Both the position numbers and the translations under genes were made by a program. DNA of 64,000 nt, taken from NCBI GenBank assembly GCA_010279815.1, contig QEOQ01000022.1, positions 724,835-788,834 on the forward strand, in the 5' to 3' direction. The stretch's first letter is position 1; the number at the start of each line of letters is the position of its first letter. Shown piece after piece: positions 13,896-25,371 of the stretch. Under the pieces are notes generated by a model. It was given only the letters and a program-made list of their open reading frames with translations. It searched no databases and was not told the DNA's origin. Source of the stretch: Brachionus plicatilis. Taxonomy: Eukaryota > Rotifera > Eurotatoria > Ploima > Brachionidae.

Positions 13896-14759
13896 ATGAG
13901 GTAAAATGAAAAAAAAAACAAATTATGAATTTTAGGAGATTTTCTTGATGATCTTGACAAGCTGAACCCAAAAATTCAAAAAATTTCTAATCGGAACTTT
14001 AAAAAAATATATTTAACATGTTTAACTATGTGTATATAAAATATACATGTATATCCTCAAAATTATAATTAATTTTTGGTTTTGGATAAATAGTTGTAAT
14101 GGTCATTACTCCGTCAATTTTTAAGATTTTTTTATAAAACAGCCAAAATTTAAAAGCAGTTTTAAAAAATGTTAGTTTGATCATTGAATTATAAAATTAG
14201 TTTTATAGCCCTTAAAAATAAAAATTCAGGGGCTGCTGCTGTTTGAGACGCTCAATTACCTCATGTCATCAAGACCTCGACGAGTTAAAAAAAACAAAAC
14301 TTCCTGAATCTTTTTAAGTGCCTAAAGCATACTAAAAATTTAATTGCAGCCTAATTTCGTAAATAAAGATATTTTTGTTTTAAGTTAAAAAAACGATTTC
14401 TTAAAGCTTAAAAGCTTTTAATTCTTTTGATTAAAAAAAGAGAAGAAAATAAAATGTATAACTGAAAATTAATTTAGTTAATTTCTATTTTATTCTGTCT
14501 CAGATAAAATTTCTTTATCATTTTTAATAATCGAAGGATTATTTTAGCCCTTATTTGGAAAATTAAAAGATAAAAGAAAATCTTTTTAATATAATTTTTT
14601 AAAGGATGCCGGACAATTTGAAAAAAATCAACTAACCTTAAAGCTCATTTACAAATTTTAAGAAAGTTCCGATTTTTGATATTTTTGGGTTCATCTCTCC
14701 AAGATCTTAAAGAAAATATCCTAAAATTCAAAATTTTAAAATTTTTCATTTTACCTCAT
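13896..14759. repeat. Inverted-repeat element with ~100-bp arms
   Basis: The left arm, 13896-14000, begins ATGAGGTAAAATGAAAA, continues through TGAACCCAAAAATTCAAAAA and ends TCGGAACTTT. The right arm, 14663-14759, is its imperfect reverse complement, beginning AAAGTTCCGA and ending TTCATTTTACCTCAT. The roughly 660-bp interior is A+T-rich except for a GC-richer patch near 14231-14282. That patch repeats the arm word TTACCTCAT. No open frame. Probably a non-autonomous DNA element; I could not identify a target duplication. Confidence 0.6.
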
Positions 14760-15646
14760 TTTCTTTAAAAAAATCATTTTAGAAAAATTAATTTAATTTC
14801 AAAATCTCTTAGTAATTTTTGATAATTAGGTTCAAGTTAGTAAATTAAATTTTTTGAATCCCACAATAAAAATGATCGATATTCAAAAAGTCTATTACAC
14901 TTTCAACAAAATATGATGAAAATTTTTACAGTTTTTAAGGATGCAATAATTTTTCATGACCAAGGTTTTTACGGGTAATAATTTTTATAACTCTTGGTAA
15001 AATAAGAATTAGAATCTATTTTATTATATTTTTACTCTTTTTTACGAAAATTAATTAAGCAAATTCAAGGAAAAAAGATTAAATATTTAGTAAAATAATA
15101 ATTATATTTATCTAAAGGACATAGGACAATATGAAAAGATAGATAAAATTTAACAATTTAAAATTGTAGAATTAAAAAATTACAATTTTTTAGAGAAAAT
15201 AAAATTTTTCTTAGAGTATATTACATTTTCTTAGAGTATATTTTATTTATTCTGTATTAAAATGTTTAATGTACATCGGACATGTGTCACAAAAACCTTC
15301 TCCGTTTAATTTTTTTTTAATTTTATCAATTTTATTTCTTTTTTATGGCAATCTTCTGTGATTATTTAACAGTTTATGAGAAATATTTGAATTTAATGAT
15401 CACCTGTGATGAAATTTCCGTGAGTCCGTAATACAATTTTTCGATTAAGACAAATTTATATACATGACAATTTTGTGTGGTCAAGATTTACGTTTTATAG
15501 TTCAGAACAATCGAGTTAATATATTTTTTTAAAAATGAATCGATTAAATTTAGGTTAAATTTTTATTATTATCATAAAAAATCCTGACCATTTGAGCTTT
15601 TTGAATTTATTTCATTTTGAATAGTTAAATTTCTTATTCTAAAACA

Positions 15647-16191
15647 ATGAATTTTCCAATTTTTTTCAAGATTTTGGTTATATATTTTATATTGAAAATT
15701 AAAAAAGGTAATTTAAATGTATAAAGTTGTAATTGTTAAATTAAATTGAATTAGTTAAAAGTGAAATACCGCAGCCATTCGATTATATCGGAAGAGGCTT
15801 TGGATTAGAGTGCTACGAATGCCACAGCAATAGGCCAGGATGTGGGCCTGATCTAGATTGGATTTTAATGAGATGGAAGCGTTGTGACATGCCAATGGCA
15901 AAGTGTGTTAAAATTATAGAAAGAATTGGTGGTCAGACATTTTACGTTCGTGGATGTTTAAGAGAAATCGAAGTTGCACGTGAAGATATTCCAACAGTGA
16001 GAGAAAATGGTTGTTGGACAGTTGATGGTGAATATGTTGGATGGGGACGAAATATATTCGTTCCAACAGATAAGTCCATATATTGTTTTTGTGATGAAAG
16101 GGATGGATGTAATGAAACAATCAAGTTAAACCCGTTCAAATACATTCATTTATCTATGTTGTTTTCGATTTTAACAATAATTTTTAGATAA
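15647..16191 (+). CDS. Ly6/uPAR (quiver-like) three-finger protein, GPI-anchored
   Basis: Two exons, 15647-15707 and 15755-16191, joined across a 47-bp intron to give 165 residues. The N-terminus (MNFPIFFKILVIYFILKIKK) is a signal peptide. The mature part starts near IPQPFDYIGRGFGLECYECH and carries a cysteine-rich pattern (LECYECHS, CGPD, KRCDMPMAKCVKI, RGC, GCW) closing with YCFCDERDGCN. The final CN is the hallmark of Ly6/uPAR domains. A hydrophobic C-terminal segment (IHLSMLFSILTIIF) after a short polar stretch fits a GPI-anchor signal. Insect relatives of the quiver/sleepless group modulate channels and receptors at the cell surface; the role of this copy is unknown. Splice phase 1 completes a Val codon. 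Confidence 0.8.
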
Positions 16192-16476
16192 AATTTGAAA
16201 TTTTGTAAAAAAAATTCTTTTTCCAAATCATTCCAGGATATTCTAAATATATGAAAAAAAGGTTTTTATAAATAAAAATGATAAAAAATTTACTAAAAGT
16301 TTTTAATTGTTTCTCTAAAATATTATTATTTTGATAAAAAAATTGAATAAAAACAGTTCCTAAAAAGTAATTCCATTAAGAAAAAAATTCTTTCCGTTAA
16401 TTGAAAATCGATTTTAAATAAAAATAAATTTATTACTTAAAAAAAAAAATAATTAGATAGTTAATCAAAAAGAAAT

Positions 16477-16761
16477 TTAATGAAAAGATCTGGTTGTTAA
16501 TGGTGGTGTATTTGAATCACTGGTAACTGTTGATGATGATGTTCTTGTTGTTAATGGTGGTGTATTTGAATCACTGGTTACTGTTGATGATGATGTTCTT
16601 GTTGTTAATGGTGGTGTATTTGAATCACTGGTAACTGTTGATGATGATGTTCTTGTTGTTAATGGTGGTGTATTTGAGGGTCTTGTTGTCGTTGTTATTG
16701 GAACTTGATTTGCGAACTTTACAAGTCCAATTATTATCGCAAAATAAGTCAAAAGTTTCAT
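16477..16761 (-). CDS. Small secreted Thr/Ser/Pro-rich repeat protein
   Basis: Single-exon frame of 94 residues. The first 19 residues (MKLLTYFAIIIGLVKFANQ) form a signal peptide. The rest is a short lead (VPITTTTRP) followed by three full copies and a partial copy of an 18-residue unit, SNTPPLTTRTSSSTVTSD. The composition is typical of heavily O-glycosylated mucin-like segments. No cysteines and no recognised family. It lies tail to tail with the Ly6-like gene, 285 bp apart. Because the unit is an exact 54-bp DNA repeat, copy number may vary between individuals. Could be a cuticle, mucus or jelly component; function unproven. Confidence 0.6.
   Translation of the reverse strand: MKLLTYFAIIIGLVKFANQVPITTTTRPSNTPPLTTRTSSSTVTSDSNTPPLTTRTSSSTVTSDSNTPPLTTRTSSSTVTSDSNTPPLTTRSFH
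16493..16676. repeat. 54-bp tandem repeat, ~3.4 copies
   Basis: Unit TTGTTAATGGTGGTGTATTT and onward to GATGATGATGTTC, with copies starting at 16493, 16547, 16601 and 16655, nearly identical (one GTAACT/GTTACT change). It lies inside the small secreted protein gene and keeps frame (18 codons), so it encodes the peptide repeat. Confidence 0.92.
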
Positions 16762-17014
16762 TTTTTCCTTTTGAAAAAAGATTATTCATTTTTATATCAA
16801 TTATTATTAGTTTATATTTACATAAGCATTAAAAAATTTTAAAGATTTTATTAAATTAAACTGACTGAATATGTATTAAATTTCCTTTTTAAATTATTTT
16901 TTTTTTGAAAATCGATCTTTATTCAATTGAGAGTAATAAATTTGAGTTAAATTTTTTTTAAAAATATTTTTATTTTTTTGAAATAAAATTTTAAAAATTT
17001 TTGACTAAAAGTTG

Positions 17015-19516
17015 TTATAATAAATTTATTTCACCCATTAGATTTATCCTTACACCATTATATTTTTTCGACAAGTCAATACACATAAAACTTTGTAGTT
17101 CTTTAGTTTTTTTGATTATTAGATCTAATTTTTCCTTCAATCCGTTTTCTTCTGACACTAGCTCTTTTTGTTTTTGCTTCATAATTTCTTGATTTTTGCC
17201 AAAACGCTCAATAGACTTGCGCTTGGCACAAAACTGATCATAGATGCGTTTCAGATAATTTGGAGAATCATTGATTCGCAATAATTGCTCAACTTTTTTT
17301 GTTTTGAAAAAATTTAAAACATTGTTAATTAGTTCAATCGATTTAGAAAGATCTTTTTCTGTAAAAGACTGAACACTTTTTGGTGCATCCTGCATTATTG
17401 TTGAAATTACTAAATTATCAGAGTCTGATTTCATCTCGTTCAATTTTTGTTTTACGAAAGTAACTAGCTGTAAAAAAAAATAAAAAGATACATTTATTAA
17501 AATAATTTACTGATTACTTTGGTTATATCATTTAGAAGCAAATTCCTGGTGTCTGTCCATTCTAGAATCAGATATGCATCCGTTTCTTTAGCAATTCCAT
17601 CAGTTGGAATGTAGACTCCTGAATTTTCTATAACTATCTCATTTTTTAAAGCTTCTATGTCATAGTCAATTATGTCCAAATTTTCTTGAACTGTCTCACT
17701 ATTTAATTCGAAATCTCCCCAATCTATTTCTTGTCCCTATTCAAGAGTTATTTTAAAAATTAAAATAATAAAAAATTTGTCATTAATGTATCGACGGGCT
17801 GAAGGTAAATTGAAAAATGAAAATTTAATTCATATTGGTTTTTTTTCGAATTTGTCTTGAATATAAAAAAATGTGTTGATTTTAAAATTGAAAAACTTTC
17901 CTTATTCCAGTTAAATAGAATCTAATCTTTATAAATTATCATCCTCCCTCAATTTTCCACACAATTTTAGTCAAAGCATGAGAATTTTTGCTAAAGAAAT
18001 GTTTGAGTTTTGAATTTCCTGGATTCTGACTAAGCTATCCATTCATTATTCTTTAAAACAAATCTTTTCAACTTTGTTGGTTAAGTTTTTCTAATTCATC
18101 CACAACTATTAACAAAATAAATTCTTAAAAAAAATTAAGGTTTCTTAACTTAAATTCCTATCATTATTTTATTTACTAAAATCTTAAACCAAAAAGATTT
18201 TAGAAGATTTAAAAAATTGATCAAAATAATCTGTCAATTTAAAAGCCCGTCGGTATTAATCCAAAGTAGTTATGTGTCCTCATAACCTGTTTTTAGAATA
18301 TAAAAAAAAACAATTAAAAAGTATTTAAAATAAGTATTGTTCAAAAATTTGAATTCATTATCCTAAATTACTACTCAGAAAACAGGTTTACAGTTATACC
18401 AAAATAATGCTTTTATATTGAATTTACATCAGCTGGGGTGTCGAGTTGAACATTTGATGCATCGATGCTAAAGTCTCCAAAATCAATTGTATCTTCTTGG
18501 GCCCTTTCTACCTCATCGCCGAAACTGAATGTAAACGAATCCGGTCTTTCAATAATTTTTGGTTGAGTACCAGTTCTCCATTCATATACACTAGTATTGC
18601 CTTTATTGATTATATGAGCTAATATGGGCATCGAATCAATTGCTTTTCTTTAAAAAATAAAATAACTTAGCAAAAAACTTGAAAAAATTTTAATTTTTTT
18701 TCAAATTACCTTTGAAAAAAATACTCAATATAGTCATTATAGAATTCAAAAGTTTTTCTTAAAGCTGAACACTTGTTCACGATTTCATTGAATACATTTC
18801 CTAATTCTTCGGGTAGTTGCTTTAGCTCTTTGGCAATATCTTCACCCTTTAATTAATAATTTTTAATAAATTTTTAACAAATTTTTAAAAAATTTTTAGC
18901 TTATACTTTAATTCCAAGCTCGGCACAATTTTGCTTTATTTGATAATTTACTTCATTGATGCTTTTTTCCAAAGAACAAAATTTATCATCACATTCTCTC
19001 TGCTGTTGTTGATACTTGTTGATCTGCTTCTTTAGAGCAGGTATTTCATAAGCCACATTTCTCTGCAAAATACTTGCCGCTTCTCCCAAATAGATGTTGT
19101 TTTTCTGGTACAAGCTGACTATGCTATTCCAGTCTTTCATCCGCTGTGATGAATACATGCCGAATATGTTCTTGGACTCTTTTTCAGTCTCTTTTAAGAT
19201 TTCGACAATTTTTAGACAGTGGAAATAATGTATAGCTTTAGAAATTGTTTTAAAAAAAAATGACATTTTAATCTCAAAAATTACATGATCCAGACAAAAG
19301 AGAAGTTATTTCATGATGCTCAGGCATATCTTGAATGGCATGGTTTATTTTGTTGCGTATTGGAAGAACGCTTTTTTGCCAATCTCTTGGACATTGTCTT
19401 CTATCAATTATCCAATCTAAAAAGATTGAAAATTTTGAAATGATTTTGAAGATTAAAATATTGCTATTACCCAGCAGTTTAGTTAAATGGATATCAATCG
19501 GAAGTTGGTTTTCCAT
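17015..19516 (-). CDS. CDK5RAP3: CDK5RAP3 / C53 (UFMylation E3 complex adaptor)
   Basis: Seven exons on the minus strand: 19516-19471, 19416-19285, 19235-18907, 18846-18710, 18647-18428, 17736-17518 and 17467-17015. All phases fit and give 511 residues (human about 506). Conserved landmarks in order: PIDIHLTKLLDWIIDRR, NHAIQDMPEHHEITSLLSG, IHYFHCLKI, NIFGMYSSQRMKDW, NVAYEIPALKKQI, NTSVYEWRTGT, LEWTDTRNLLLN, IKKTKELQ and a C-terminal NLMG. The family is part of the UFL1-DDRGK1 ligase that attaches UFM1 to ER-bound ribosomes and acts in ER-phagy. The linker has two shuffled ATG8/UFM1-interacting motifs, IDFGDF and IDWGDF. The start is the ATG at 19516, because it precedes the conserved PIDI segment. 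It is head to head with NOSIP. Confidence 0.95.
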
Positions 19517-19746
19517 TTTTGGCAAATTTTAATTTGGATTTATGATTAAGTTGGCAAAATTTTTGAATAATTTTTAAATCTAAGTTCGTGTCAGTTTAAA
19601 TTTGATTTTCAATTCTAAAGTTACATTTGGTTCACATGAAGAAAAATTTTAAACCTTTGTATAATTGTCGAGTTAGAATTATTTTTTTCTATAAAAATAC
19701 CAAATTCAAGTTTATTAGATTCAAAAAAATTTTCATCTTTTTAATA
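19517..19746. promoter_or_regulatory. Putative bidirectional promoter, CDK5RAP3/NOSIP
   Basis: The two start codons of these divergent genes are only 230 bp apart, so the 5' UTRs and promoters must share this interval. It is A+T-rich; no distinct core element could be picked out with confidence. Call rests on gene arrangement only. Confidence 0.5.
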
Positions 19747-20959
19747 ATGACCAGACATTCTAAAAATGCTACCGCAGGACCCACTTATACTTATCACGAA
19801 AAGACCAAAGACAGCAAAGCTTCAGGTTATGGGACAAAAGACGTTCGCTTAAGCAAAGACGCGATCAAAGTATTTTCAAAAATTTTTTCTCTAAATTTAA
19901 AACAAAAATTTCATCTTTAAGGATTTCGATTGTTGTTCATTGAGCCTTCATCCATGTATCAATCCAGTTATAACGTAATTTTTAGCAAACATTGCTGTTT
20001 TTTTTTGTAATCAAAGTTTTTGAAGATCCGAAGGGTGGATCTATGAAAAGGAAGCTATTCTAGAGTATATTCTTCATAAAAAATTAGAAAATGCCAAAGT
20101 GTTAAAGAGGTACCAGAAACAAAAAGAAGAACATGATAAAGAAATGAAGGATTTGGCAGACATTGAATCAAAAGAAAAATTGGATAAATTTATGAAGACC
20201 GAAGGTAAATTGGTGAGTTCGTCAGACAAGGAAGCATCAACAAGTTCGAAAAACACTGAAAACATAAGTAAGAAAACAAAAACTTTGATGAAATTTTTTA
20301 ATCAAGGGTTTTTATCCAAGAATCGGTATCTAATATGCAGGGCGAATTAAGAAAAAAATTACCAAGTTTTTGGATACCTAGTTTATCTCCTGCGTCAAAC
20401 ACTAAAGGAGAGTTAAAAAAACCTGTATGAAAATTTTTATTATTTTTTGGAAAGATGATTTTAAGTATTCTTTTCCAACTAATAAAAGGATACGACAATT
20501 TATTGTCCAATGAGCGGTAAACCGATTAGTATGAAGGATTTACTTGATGTAAAATTCAAGCTTTTGAATGAAAATGTTGACAAGTCAAAATTAGTAGCCA
20601 AAAGTGAAAGATATGTTTGTCCAGTATCTAATGACATTTTGGGCAATTCAGCTCAATGTGTTGTTTTAAGAACATCGTAATCATTTTTTTTTAACAATTT
20701 AGAAATTATTTTGATGATTTGAATTTTAAGTGGATCAGTAGTTACGGCGGAAGTGGCCGAGAAAATAATAAGAAAAGAAATGGTTGATCCAATAAATGGT
20801 AAAAAAATGACCGACAAAGACTTTATTTATATTCAGAGGGTACTTATTTTAGTCACAATTTGTTTATATTATACATGAATTATAATTAAGGGTGGCACTG
20901 GCTTTGCTGGTTCTGGTGTTAGCTTAACTTCGAAGAAAAATGCCCCTGCAATGCAATAA
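19747..20959 (+). CDS. NOSIP: NOSIP, nitric oxide synthase-interacting protein (U-box-like E3)
   Basis: Seven exons: 19747-19869, 19922-19974, 20026-20267, 20321-20424, 20489-20676, 20731-20839 and 20891-20959. They join in frame to 295 residues (human 301). Landmarks: MTRHSKN, TYTYHEKTKDSKASGYGTKD, DFDCCSLSLHPCINPVIT, GWIYEKEAILEYIL, LPSFWIPSLSP, YCPMSGKPI, SERYVCPVSND, EMVDPINGKKMTDKDFIYIQ and GGTGFAGSGV. In animals NOSIP is a nuclear/cytoplasmic RING/U-box-like ubiquitin ligase that binds endothelial NOS and joins late spliceosomal complexes. The middle is a Lys/Glu-rich helix. All six introns end in AAG. For exon 4 the acceptor CCAAG at 20316-20320 keeps frame; the nearby TGCAG does not. 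Confidence 0.95.
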
Positions 20960-22210
20960 TAAACTAATATATTTTTATTGATGTAGATAAAATTTTAATG
21001 TATTGTTTTAAATAAAATAAAAGTTTTTTTTATTCACTGAAAATGTATTTTTTTCTTAATAAGATTTTCAAAAAATTTTAAATGATATTTAGATTAAAAA
21101 AATTCTCTAATTCTCAAGAAATCAATCTGTTAAAATTTTGACCATTTATTAAAATTTTTTAGTATTTATGTTTTTAAACAAATATTAGGGAAAAAACTTT
21201 TTGAATTAATGAATTCTTTTTATTTAATTACTTAAAAAAATTTTAAGCTTTAAGTAAGACTTTTTTATGTGAAGGACTGTATTAATTCATTTTGTATTAA
21301 TTTAAAATGTTTAATATATTTTTAATATGGTCCTTAAAGATTTTTAGTAAAGTTTTGATGATCGAGCGTTTTTTTTTTTGCCTAGAAACAATCACTTGAA
21401 TTTGGAGCAGGTATTTGAACTATATTTTCAACCAAATTGTATATAAAAAAGCTTTCAACTCAGTTACTTAATTTACAATATTAACTGTTTACTCAAAGAC
21501 ACAAAAGTTTAAATTATTTAATCTGTAAAATTAATAAATTCTTTTTGATTGAAAGTAAAACAAATATACTTTGAGTCTTTTTTGTTATATCAATAATTTT
21601 GATTCAATTTGCTAGAAATAGGCTATTTATAAAAAATAAACTGAATTTTTAAACAAATTTTTATAAGTTTTTATCAAAAAATTTAATAATTGATAAATGC
21701 TTTCAAGAAATAAATATTAGAAATTTGGAATTTTGGCCTATTTGCTCTTTAAATTGTAAAGCTTTTTTTTCATTCAATTGAAAACCGAAAATCATAAACA
21801 ATAATGTTAAATGGTGGTGAAAACCGGTACCAAGGAAATAGCTTTAGAAGTAAAAATCAAATTTTGATTTTTACGCTGGTTCGGTAATAAATTATGCCAA
21901 ACGTTGGCTGAACACAAAAATTCTGCAGCCTACATAACCATAGCATTTCTTTAATAATAAATAAAAACCTATTGAAAACAATTCCAATTTTTTTTTCTCA
22001 AACGAAATTCAAATTAATACAATCACCTATGTGACGACTGAAAATAGTGTGCTTGATTTGAAAAAAAATTTCGCACTTATCCTTAATTTAAAAAAAAAAA
22101 GTTAAAATTTTAAAATTTAAAAAGAAACACTAATTTACATATTTTAAAAAAATTTTATTTGCTTCTTTTGATTTTATCAAGTATGACACTTAAACTTTAA
22201 ATAATTCAAA
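20960..22210. other. Intergenic, NOSIP to WD40 gene
   Basis: A poly(A) signal-like AATAAAATAAAAG lies about 50 bp after the NOSIP stop. Near 21850-21875 there is a palindrome GTAAAAATCAAA / TTTGATTTTTAC. No exon could be supported. Confidence 0.5.
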
Positions 22211-25200
22211 ATGTCAATGGAAAGAGATTATATTACGCATGATACTCATCCACGCTCGATCACCGCTCTAGGATGCAGTCCAGCAAGGCGAGAAATATTC
22301 ATAGGCTTTGAGGATGGCACAGTCAAATCAATAGAGGTCGATACTGGCAGTTTGGTTCAAACCTACACCGAGCATAGAGGCTGGATTACCCAATTCCTAT
22401 TTTGGCCCAAGACAAAGCTTTTACTGTGTTCATCAAACGATTCCTTAATATCCATGATTGGAGCTGGAGGGAATATAATGGACCGGGTATTTATCGGAAG
22501 TCCGATCTACTCGATGTATTTGAACACCAAACGGGAAGAAATTATTCTTGGTATTTCGAATGGGATTCAATTTCATAAAATAAAAGACACCAAGGAAGGT
22601 TTTTCTCACTACATTGACCCGAAACCGAGTTCAATTCTAAGAGAACACAGTGATATAGTAAGGTGCATAGTGGTTCTAGATTCCCGCATCTATTCAACTG
22701 GGTACGATGGGGCTCTAGTTATTTACGATTGCCATTTTACAGGCAGAGAAAGTGCAGTGAAAATTTTCAAAAATTCCAAAGCTCATGACGCTGGCATTTC
22801 GTGTCTCTCAGTCGAAAAAGATTCGGTAGAAAACACAGTATGGGTATTTACCGGAAGTTTTGATAAAACAATAAAAGTGTGGACAGGAGATGGTAAATTT
22901 TAGAATTTAAAACAAAAAAAAATTTTTTTAATTTATTTTATTAGGAAAAATTGTGCACAAATTTGAAGGTTTTGTCACCGGTATCACCGGTCTTTGTTAT
23001 GTACCCAAAAACAAAACTCTCTGCTGTGTTGCCGGAACCAGCAATGCTTTCATATTTGACCCTAAATCGGGCGAAGATGTCACGGACTTTATTGACACAT
23101 TTGTCAAAGAGACCAAAGGCCACCACAATTTACAGCTGTTAAAGTATTTAAATGACTACAACATAATGTTGGCTAGCACTAGCAGACGACAATTGATAGT
23201 CTACCGATATAACCCTAGTGGGTGTCTGACATCACTCAAATGCAAGCAAACTCTGGACAGCTTGTGTTTTACTTCTAAAGTGCCAATTTTGATATTTACT
23301 GGGGACACTCATGGTCAAGTATCCAAATGGGAACAAAAGCAATCAAATCAACTGGTTTATTTGAATGAAAATTTGCTTAAAAGTGAAATGGTTGCCAAAG
23401 AATCGTCCCGTATCCAAGGTCAAGCTAAGCAAAATACTCTAAAAACTGAAAATAACAATGAATCCAATTTAAGTTTTTATTCAAATAAACAACAAACAGA
23501 TTTATATGCAAATATAAAAAAGACTAATGTAGTTTTGAAGCTTCTTTATGTAGAGACCCTTGACTATATTTTGGCGGCTTGTGAGGACGCGTCCATCTAT
23601 GTCTATTGTTTTGACGAGGAAGCAGTTAAAATTTTAAAAAATATGAAATTTACTGACGACAGTACCAAAACTGAAGAAAAAAATTTTAAATATTATAAAG
23701 AATATTTGAAGAGTGTGGACAACATTAACAATGAAGAATTTGATGCTACTAATTTTGATTTTACTGAGGAAGCAAAAGCAGAAGATGGCGATTCTGTCAC
23801 CAATCGTGTTGCGGGTTATGTGTTGAAAAAAATTTTGAGCGAACACACAAGCTGTGTCACATCTTTGGTAGTCGTAGACCGTCCTGATTTATATCCGAAT
23901 AGATTCTTGTTGAGTGCAGGCTGGGACAGAAGAGTATGCATATGGGACTTGGACAAGTTACGTCTATTTGATCTTTTCCGAAACAAAAATGTAAATAATT
24001 TCGAGGAAGTTGAACTTGCCAGTGATGGTAATATCTTGGATATGTGTTATTGTCCTAAAATGAATTGTTTTGCTTATGCTAGCACCGACTCTATGTGCTA
24101 TGTTCGGAAATTTGCCATCTATGGATCCGAAATGGTCTTACTGAACACTTTACAGGGGCATTTTAGCGAAGTGAATTGCATTAAATGGATTGAAAACAAA
24201 TTGTTATGGGTAACTGGAGGGGAAGATGGAACAGTCAGGATATGGGTAAATTAAAATTTATTTCTATATTTTTCAAGAATGATTAAGTCGTACATTTTTT
24301 GAAATGCTTCTTACCATTTCAAAAGCTTCAAGCTTTGTCTCTTTCTTTAAAACTGATAATTTTTTACATTGCATTTTGTGTCAAATTGTTCCAATTCATT
24401 GCCTGGCTTGCCAAAAAAAACTTATGTCTAGATGAACCTGTATTGATTTGTTTCACGGAAAACTCATCTGTCATATTCATGATTTTTTTATTGTTATAGT
24501 TGATACCTCTTATTAGAGATACTTTTTATTCTCTCTAGACTGCTTGTTTCTAGTAGAATCTTCTCTGAATTCTTTCGATATTTTAACATCCTTCTTTATA
24601 GATGCCATTGATTCATTGTCCAATCTTTTCCATATCCACATCCATTTCCAAAACCATTTTCTATTCACTTCAATTGGTTTGTTTAAAAAATAAAAACTCA
24701 ATTCCTTCTCCCCAGTAATCTCCTCTATAGTGTGACTAATTTTTCAAATATAATTAATACTGTATTTTTTCTTTCCTCTTCAAATAAATTTATTTGAGTA
24801 GTTTTAAATTTAAACAATTTGGTCAATTATCTGTCCATTCTATATGAAGAGCTACATTAATCTGAAGTTCGAATGATTTAACATTTAATGACCTTTTATA
24901 TAATCCGATTATTTTTTATGTTTTAGTCCGATAATTGTGAACAAATTCATATGATTAATTGTGGTGGTACTGTGAACAGCATTTGTATTGATTTCGTTGA
25001 GGAAGTTTTGATTGTTGCTGTTCATGATTTGATAAAAATATATGAGATGTCCGAATATCATTTAGTGCAAACAAATGCAGGACACTTTGACTCGATAAGG
25101 TTTTAATTATTAAATTAATTAATTTTTTAATAATTTTTTTTACTAAAGAGACATTTGTTTTATTCCAGAGAGAAATCATATTGTAAGTGTTTCATGGGAT

Positions 25201-25371
25201 AAGACTATTAAAATTTGGAAGTCTTATAGAAAGCAAAATTTGCTAAGAAAAAAAAAGCAAAAAGCTGAAAATTCTAAATTCGACTCGTGGGTATGGGATC
25301 AAATGAAATTAGCTTTAAAAAATCAAGGTTCTGTCGACGTTTCAAACTACAATGATGAATTGATTGCCTAA
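22211..25371 (+). CDS. WD40-repeat protein, function unassigned
   Basis: Four exons, 22211-22892, 22945-24245, 24927-25099 and 25149-25371, join in frame to 792 residues. Blade-type repeats fill the protein, with clear WD40 ends at FTGSFDKTIKVWTGDG, LLSAGWDRRVCIWDLDKL, TGGEDGTVRIW and VSVSWDKTIKIW. Enough repeats are visible for two seven-blade propellers. A charged linker (near residues 380-440) separates them, and the C-terminus is a basic tail (RKKKQKAEN). There is no signal peptide or membrane segment. Such proteins are scaffolds for other proteins; I do not recognise a specific named orthologue, so no role is given. The third intron (24246-24926) is the longest and holds no supportable exon. 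Confidence 0.88.

Larger units (their letters stand above)
10139..15646. other. Gene-poor intergenic region
   Basis: Upstream of the CTD phosphatase gene and before the Ly6-like gene. It contains a (GT)n tract near 10716-10727, an A-box-like word (TGGCTAGATTGGTA) near 10526 that may be a SINE relic, an assembly gap, and a pair of long inverted arms listed separately. One exon-like open stretch at 11707-11778 is treated as a finding only. The rest shows stops in all frames. Confidence 0.5.

Noticed and set aside
24299..24499. 66-codon frame within the third intron of the WD40 gene
   Set aside because: Composition of random A+T-rich DNA, and the flanking exons join in frame without it.
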